Of a DNA stretch of 27,708 bases, positions 23,780-27,708 are shown one piece after another. Under the pieces are notes generated by a model. That model made no database searches and had not been told where the DNA came from. It saw only the letters and a program-made list of their open reading frames with translations. Each line of letters begins with the position of its first letter. Positions within the stretch are counted from its first letter, which is position 1. The translations under genes and the position numbers were made by a program. Source of the stretch: Sphingomonadales bacterium UBA6157 (lineage in GTDB: Bacteria; Pseudomonadota; Alphaproteobacteria; Sphingomonadales; Sphingomonadaceae); the NCBI GenBank assembly GCA_002423025.1, contig DIUN01000007.1:38665-66372 (forward strand), in the 5' to 3' direction.

Positions 23780-25351
23780 CTAAGGCCGCAGCCCCCGCCC
23801 CTTGCGCCCCGGCTGCAGCTTCCGCTGGGCCGCATTGGCAAACTCGCAAAGCTCGGCCCGTGTCTCGCGCGGATCGATGATCGCTTCCACGCCATAATGC
23901 TCTGCCGTGCGGAACGGCGAGCGCACCCGGTCAAGCCGTGCCTTGATCTCGGCGAGCCGAGCCATCGGGTCATCACTGGCTTCCAGCTCGGCGCGATAGG
24001 CCGCCTGCAGGCCACCCGAGATCGGCAAGCTGCCCCAATCACCCGATGGCCAGGCGAGCCGCCAGCGGAACCGGTCCGCCGGGGCATGGCCGCTGCCGGC
24101 CATGCCATACGCCTTGCGCAATATCACCGAACACCAGGGTACGGATGATTGATATATGGCTGCTAACGCCCTGGAACCCCAGCGAATTGTTCCCTCATCC
24201 TCGGCCCGGCGGCCGATCAGGAAGCCGGGATTGTCCACCAGCTGGACCAGCGGCAGATGGAAAGTATCGGCCAGATCGACCATGCGTTCGACCTTGCGGG
24301 CGGTCGCCGCCGTCCACAGGCCGCCCAGCGCTTCCGGGTTCGAGGCGATCACCGCCACCGGCCAGCCATCAAGTCGGGCAAAGCCGGTCACGACGCCCAA
24401 CCCCCATTCGCAGCCGATCTCGAACCAGCTCTCCTTGTCTACCACAGCCTCGATGATCGGGCGGACGGGGTAGAGCCTGCGGCCATCGTTCGGCACCGCG
24501 CTGGCTAGCCAGTCCTCGCCCTTGCGCCGCCGGTCCTTGACCGGGCCGCGAGCTGGCAATTCATCAACGGATGAAGGCAGATAAGAGAGGAACTTGCGAA
24601 GCCGGATGAAGGCATCCTCTTCGGTCGCCACCCGGTCATCGACCGCGCCGTTGCGGGCATGGATGTGCGCGCCGCCAAGCTCTTCCTTGGTGCGGATTTC
24701 GCCGGCCGCCGCCACTACCGGCGGCCCGGCGACGAACATCTGCGACAGGCCCTCCACCAGCAGCGAATAATGCGCCATCACCTGCCGCCCGGCGCCCAGC
24801 CCGGCCACCGGCCCCAGCCCCAGCGCCACCACCGGCACCAGGGAGAGGTTCTCGACCATCGTCTCCCAGCCAGGAATTTCAGGGATATAGGTGTAGCCCA
24901 TCGTCTCCAGCGTGCGGACCGAGCCGCCGCCGCCGGTGCCCTCGATCATGCGGATCAGCGGCATGCGATATTCCTGCGCCAGCTTCTCGGCGTCCGTCAG
25001 CTTGCGGTGCAGGCTGGCATCGGCCGCGCCGCCGCGCACGGTGAAGTCATCGGCGGTCAGCACCACCGGCCGCCCATCGATCGTGGCGCGGCCGAACAGG
25101 AAATTGGCGGGCTGGAAGCTCGTCATGCCGCCATCCTCGGCATAGGCGGCGAAGCCGGCGAGCGTGCCGATCTCGCGGAAACTGTCGGAATCGGCCAGCG
25201 CAGCGATGCGCGAGCGGGCATTCATCCGTCCTGCGTCAGCCTGACGCAGAAGTTTTTCCGGCCCACCCATGGCCAATGCCGCTGCGCGCCGCCGCGCCAG
25301 CTCCTCGAGTTCCAGTGTCCAATCGCCGGGCCCAGCACCATTTTTGCTCAT
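23780..25351 (-). CDS. Acyl-CoA carboxylase carboxyltransferase (beta) subunit-like protein
   Basis: A 523-residue protein of the biotin-dependent carboxyltransferase family (the propionyl/methylcrotonyl-CoA carboxylase beta group). The N-terminal half has DGRPVVLTADDFTVRGG, MPLIRMIEGTGGGGSV and the oxyanion region VVALGLGPVAGLGAG; the C-terminal half has LVQLVDNPGFLIGRRAEDEG, PWCSVILRKAYGMAGSGH and GSLPISGGLQAAYRAE. The length is typical (510-540). No biotin carboxylase or biotin carrier gene is adjacent, so the partner lies elsewhere or the protein has another use. No ribosome site is clear before the ATG at 25351. The exact acyl-CoA cannot be assigned. Confidence 0.88.
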   Translation of the reverse strand: MSKNGAGPGDWTLELEELARRRAAALAMGGPEKLLRQADAGRMNARSRIAALADSDSFREIGTLAGFAAYAEDGGMTSFQPANFLFGRATIDGRPVVLTADDFTVRGGAADASLHRKLTDAEKLAQEYRMPLIRMIEGTGGGGSVRTLETMGYTYIPEIPGWETMVENLSLVPVVALGLGPVAGLGAGRQVMAHYSLLVEGLSQMFVAGPPVVAAAGEIRTKEELGGAHIHARNGAVDDRVATEEDAFIRLRKFLSYLPSSVDELPARGPVKDRRRKGEDWLASAVPNDGRRLYPVRPIIEAVVDKESWFEIGCEWGLGVVTGFARLDGWPVAVIASNPEALGGLWTAATARKVERMVDLADTFHLPLVQLVDNPGFLIGRRAEDEGTIRWGSRALAAIYQSSVPWCSVILRKAYGMAGSGHAPADRFRWRLAWPSGDWGSLPISGGLQAAYRAELEASDDPMARLAEIKARLDRVRSPFRTAEHYGVEAIIDPRETRAELCEFANAAQRKLQPGRKGRGLRP

Positions 25352-25705
25352 GACTGCAGCTTAGACCGGCTTTGCAATATGGAAACCCCTTCACAGACAT
25401 AGGAAAAATCCGGGCCAACACCGGCGCGCCGCCGTTTTCGACGGCTCGACAGCTGCCGGGAAACGGGCCGAATGAGAACCCGGCGCGACAGCCCGTGGCG
25501 AATCGCGCGACGTGGCCATAACCGGAGTGCTAACAAAGGCTTTCCAGAACCGCCGACTCAAGGCGCGAATCGCGTGCTGCCGACAGCAAAAACGTAAAGA
25601 TTATCGTTGCCTTAGAATCAGAACCGGTTGCTTGAGAGGCACAATTGAGCGAAACAACATATCAGTGTCTTCTACAGGCCGGGTCAATCGCGGGGCATGT
25701 GAGCC
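25352..25705. other. Divergent intergenic region, carboxyltransferase / LuxR-HTH gene
   Basis: About 354 bases with no believable gene. It is less GC-rich than its surroundings, which fits a promoter region. GCGAATCGCG occurs twice in the same orientation (25498-25507 and 25565-25574), 67 bases apart; this may be chance at this GC content. No confident promoter, riboswitch or RNA gene was seen. Confidence 0.4.
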
Positions 25706-26428
25706 ATGAGTGTCGATCTTTGCGACAAGCCAGACGAGAGTCTGGACATAGCCGCGCCTACGCGCCACCGTATTAGCGTGACAACACGCTCGCCCTCCTC
25801 AGATGCCCTGATGCAGCTCACCGATGGGCAGCGCGATTGCCTGCGCCTCGTCTATAACCACATGACTTCAAAGGATATTGCCCGGCTTCTGGGCGTGTCC
25901 CCGCATACCGTTGATATGCGCCTCCGCACCGCCATGAAGGTGCTCAATGTCGCCAACCGCATCGATGCCGCGCGCCTCCTGGTGCAGGCAGAGGCCGGTG
26001 GAGAGGTGGCTCCGGAGGCATATCAACCGTTGGTATATCAGGCACCGGATATGGCTCCGGCGGCAGAAACGGCGAAAAACGAATCACCGATCTCGGAGAT
26101 TGGTGACGAGGAAAGCCAGTACGCCAGTGCCGGATTTGCCCCGACATTACCTCCCAGAACGGTTCTCGGTCCGCCTGCCAGCGGCCCTCCCCGTCTGGCA
26201 GGCGCATCGGAACCCAGCGAAGCAGCAATGCTTGCGAATATGGCGGGTGCCTACTCCGTCGACCCCGGAGCAGGCACCCGACCACTCGCAGCATCACTGC
26301 CTTGGGGACGGCGAAACGACCTTGCGGTCGGCACGCGCCTCCTCTGGATCCTGGGCATCGCGATTGGGTCGGCGCTCGGCTTCGGCGCTATTCTGGCTGC
26401 GCTCGCCGCGCTGAAAACGCTACTTTAA
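25706..26428 (+). CDS. LuxR-type HTH protein with C-terminal membrane anchor
   Basis: A 240-residue protein. Residues 38-94 form a LuxR/GerE DNA-binding domain (LTDGQRDCLRLVYNHMTSKDIARLLGVSPHTVDMRLRTAMKVL in order, with SPHTVDMRLR the recognition helix). There is no receiver or autoinducer domain; instead a proline- and alanine-rich linker of about 115 residues leads to a hydrophobic helix (about 212-236, LLWILGIAIGSALGFGAILAAL) near the C-terminus. It is thus probably a membrane-tethered regulator with its DNA-binding domain in the cytosol. The ATG at 25706 has only a weak ribosome site. An 11-bp stem-loop lies at its end. Confidence 0.85.
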   Translation: MSVDLCDKPDESLDIAAPTRHRISVTTRSPSSDALMQLTDGQRDCLRLVYNHMTSKDIARLLGVSPHTVDMRLRTAMKVLNVANRIDAARLLVQAEAGGEVAPEAYQPLVYQAPDMAPAAETAKNESPISEIGDEESQYASAGFAPTLPPRTVLGPPASGPPRLAGASEPSEAAMLANMAGAYSVDPGAGTRPLAASLPWGRRNDLAVGTRLLWILGIAIGSALGFGAILAALAALKTLL

Positions 26429-26429
26429 G

Positions 26430-26454
26430 CTTCCGGACGATGGTCGTCCGGAAG
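26430..26454. terminator. Stem-loop after the LuxR-HTH gene
   Basis: CTTCCGGACGA-TGG-TCGTCCGGAAG is an 11-bp perfect stem with a 3-base loop, starting one base after the stop codon. There is no T-tract, so it may be a transcript-stabilising or attenuating hairpin rather than a full intrinsic terminator. Confidence 0.5.
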
Positions 26455-26506
26455 GACGCCAACTCAAGCCGCAGGCCCCTGGCCGCGGCACCGGAAAGGT
26501 TTTGCC

Positions 26507-26857
26507 ATGCTCAAGGACCGTCGTATCGCCGCGAATGCAATCGCTGAAAAGCTGTTCGCCGCTGAAGCCGCCATCAACGCCGCCGTCTCCGCTGTTGCCC
26601 AGCTCACCGCCACCATGCCGATGGCTGCCCAGGATGCCCGCATCGCTGCCTGCATCGGCCAGGAAGCCCTGCAGGGCGCCATGGACACCTGCGCACAGCT
26701 GATCCAGGCACGCTCCACCATCATCGCCACCCACGCCGCCCTCGCCACGGCACGGGACAACATCGGCCTCGGCGCTGTCTCCTTCAACGACGAATGCCCG
26801 CCGCGTGAAACCAAGGGTACGCTCCGCTTCGCCACTGTCGAAGCCGTCGCGGCCTGA
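26507..26857 (+). CDS. Hypothetical protein (small, helical, alanine-rich)
   Basis: A 116-residue protein I do not recognise. It is rich in alanine and predicted mostly helical, with repeated A-x-x-A-A spacing (IAANAIAEKLFAAEAAINAAVSAVAQL and similar), two cysteines near the middle (ACIG, TCAQ) and a less helical C-terminal part (FNDECPPRETKGTLRF). No signal peptide or membrane segment is seen. The ATG at 26507 follows GGAAAGG with good spacing, and third-position GC bias matches real genes. It lies between the LuxR-HTH gene and a small membrane protein gene, all on the plus strand. Confidence 0.7.
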   Translation: MLKDRRIAANAIAEKLFAAEAAINAAVSAVAQLTATMPMAAQDARIAACIGQEALQGAMDTCAQLIQARSTIIATHAALATARDNIGLGAVSFNDECPPRETKGTLRFATVEAVAA

Positions 26858-26875
26858 TCAAACCCATGGCTCGCA

Positions 26876-26905
26876 GCCATCGGCCCCCTCGCATGGGCCG
26901 GTGGC
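26876..26905 (+). terminator. Possible stem-loop after the hypothetical gene
   Basis: GCCATCGGCCC (26876-26886) pairs with GGGCCGGTGGC (26895-26905) over 11 positions including one G-U, around an 8-base loop. TTCTTGCCGTTTC follows, moderately T-rich. It lies 18 bases after the stop. Confidence 0.5.
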
Positions 26906-26949
26906 TTCTTGCCGTTTCAGAATGATCAAGCCTCGGAAGGGAGGATATC

Positions 26950-27354
26950 ATGTTCCTGCAATTTCTCGGGCTGGCGGTGCTTTTCGCCAGCTGCATCGTC
27001 GCCTTCAAGTGGGGCGGCTTTGATGAGCGCTTCGCCGCCGGCGCCTTTGTCGTCGCCACGCTGGCGTCACGCCTTGCCAACGCCAGCGGCTATGGCAGCA
27101 CCGAAACCGGCGTACTGATGGTTGATATCGCGCTGCTCGCCACGCTTCTCGTGCTCGCCCTGCGCAGTGATCGCTTCTGGCCGATGTGGGCCACGGCGTT
27201 CCAGCTTGTCGGCACCACCGTCCATGTCGCCAGCATGACGGAGAGCAGCACCTATGCCTGGGCTTATGCCGTCGGCCTCATCTTCTGGTCCTACCCGGTG
27301 ATGATCGCCCTGATGGCCGGCAGCTGGCTGGAAGCGCGTTACCGCCGCAACTGA
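26950..27354 (+). CDS. Small integral membrane protein (four-helix)
   Basis: A 134-residue protein with four hydrophobic segments (about 2-20, 27-42, 53-70 and 98-123), a GSTETGVLMVDIALL loop and helix, and an arginine-rich end (LEARYRRN). I do not recognise a named family; small proteins of this shape are frequent in sphingomonads. The ATG at 26950 has a strong GGGAGGAT site. It is followed by a 13-bp stem-loop. Confidence 0.75.
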   Translation: MFLQFLGLAVLFASCIVAFKWGGFDERFAAGAFVVATLASRLANASGYGSTETGVLMVDIALLATLLVLALRSDRFWPMWATAFQLVGTTVHVASMTESSTYAWAYAVGLIFWSYPVMIALMAGSWLEARYRRN

Positions 27355-27375
27355 GCGACGGAGTCTGGCAAGACC

Positions 27376-27405
27376 GGGGGGCGGCGGTGCAAACCGCCGT
27401 CCCCC
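27376..27405. terminator. GC-rich stem-loop before uvrA
   Basis: A 13-bp stem with one G-U (27376-27388 with 27393-27405) and a GCAA tetraloop. It has no T-tract after it on the plus strand. It probably ends or protects the transcript of the membrane protein gene and separates it from uvrA. Confidence 0.55.
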
Positions 27406-27526
27406 TAGTCGCGCCCGGCGCCAATTGTAACCAGCGCTTGGCACCCGCGCGTCAGCCTGCCCCGCTTGCGCCGCCGCCTCGCCCGCGCCAGAACAGCCGG
27501 CAGCACCGGCCCCTCTTGCGCGCCGT

Positions 27527-27541
27527 GAACAAATCTGGAAC
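27527..27541 (+). promoter_or_regulatory. Candidate SOS (LexA) box upstream of uvrA
   Basis: GAAC-AAATCTG-GAAC is the reverse-complement form of the alphaproteobacterial LexA site GTTC-N7-GTTC. It ends 10 bases before the uvrA start, where bound LexA would block transcription, and uvrA is a classic SOS gene. The match is exact for the two tetramers and the spacing. Confidence 0.7.
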
Positions 27542-27551
27542 AAACCAACCC

Positions 27552-27708
<157 letters not shown>

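Noticed and set aside
25498..25574. GCGAATCGCG direct repeat as a regulator site of the LuxR-HTH gene
   Set aside because: Kept only as a note on the spacer. A 10-base GC-rich word occurring twice is weak evidence, and no symmetry or spacing typical of LuxR-type sites was found.

Overview
The window looks like chromosomal DNA of an alphaproteobacterium, most likely a sphingomonad (Sphingomonadales). The reasons are high GC with strong third-position bias, the hisS-prfA-prmC order, a large TonB-dependent receptor next to a TPR-sulfotransferase gene, a GAAC-N7-GAAC LexA-type box before uvrA, and a dispersed palindromic repeat of the kind seen in these genomes. This placement is inference from gene content; no 16S rRNA or other marker RNA is present.

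Layout. (1) 1-1606, minus strand: the start of thiD, a small DUF1272 zinc-ribbon-like gene and glmM, all overlapping by a few bases; then a divergent aldo/keto reductase (1701-2705). (2) 2727-8344: the accessory heart of the window. On the minus strand lie tetR, an MFS transporter, then genes for a tryptophan-tryptophylquinone (TTQ) amine dehydrogenase: large subunit (aauB/mauB-like), the thioredoxin-like maturation factor mauD, small subunit (aauA/mauA-like) and a monohaem cytochrome c. A second monohaem cytochrome c is divergent from tetR. The large-subunit gene and this second cytochrome share an 18-bp promoter element (15 of 18 bases) at nearly the same distance from the start codon. (3) 8353-13543: a TPR-sulfotransferase divergent from a TonB-dependent receptor, with an 18-bp perfect-arm palindrome between them and a strong terminator after the receptor. 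(4) 13563-16674: the translation operon hisS-prfA-prmC, stop/start overlapped. (5) 16838-23586: an M61 glycyl aminopeptidase-like protease, an SMR (Gdx/SugE-like) exporter, ppa, a GNAT acetyltransferase, a TfoX-N protein, ispG, a NUDIX hydrolase, a small membrane protein and an EF-hand protein. (6) 23587-25351: dispersed repeats and a solitary acyl-CoA carboxyltransferase. (7) 25706-27354: a membrane-anchored LuxR-HTH protein, a small hypothetical protein and a small membrane protein, each followed by a hairpin; then uvrA begins, behind an SOS-type box.

The most interesting system is the TTQ amine dehydrogenase locus. The small subunit keeps both TTQ tryptophans (W109, W160, exactly 51 residues apart), and its numbering and loop length fit aromatic amine dehydrogenase better than methylamine dehydrogenase. 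The cluster lacks mauE, normally found between B and D, and has no mauF or mauG. An amine would be oxidised in the periplasm to an aldehyde, with electrons passed to one of the two cytochromes; the TetR protein and MFS transporter would supply regulation and transport. The receptor and sulfotransferase may or may not belong to the same physiological unit.
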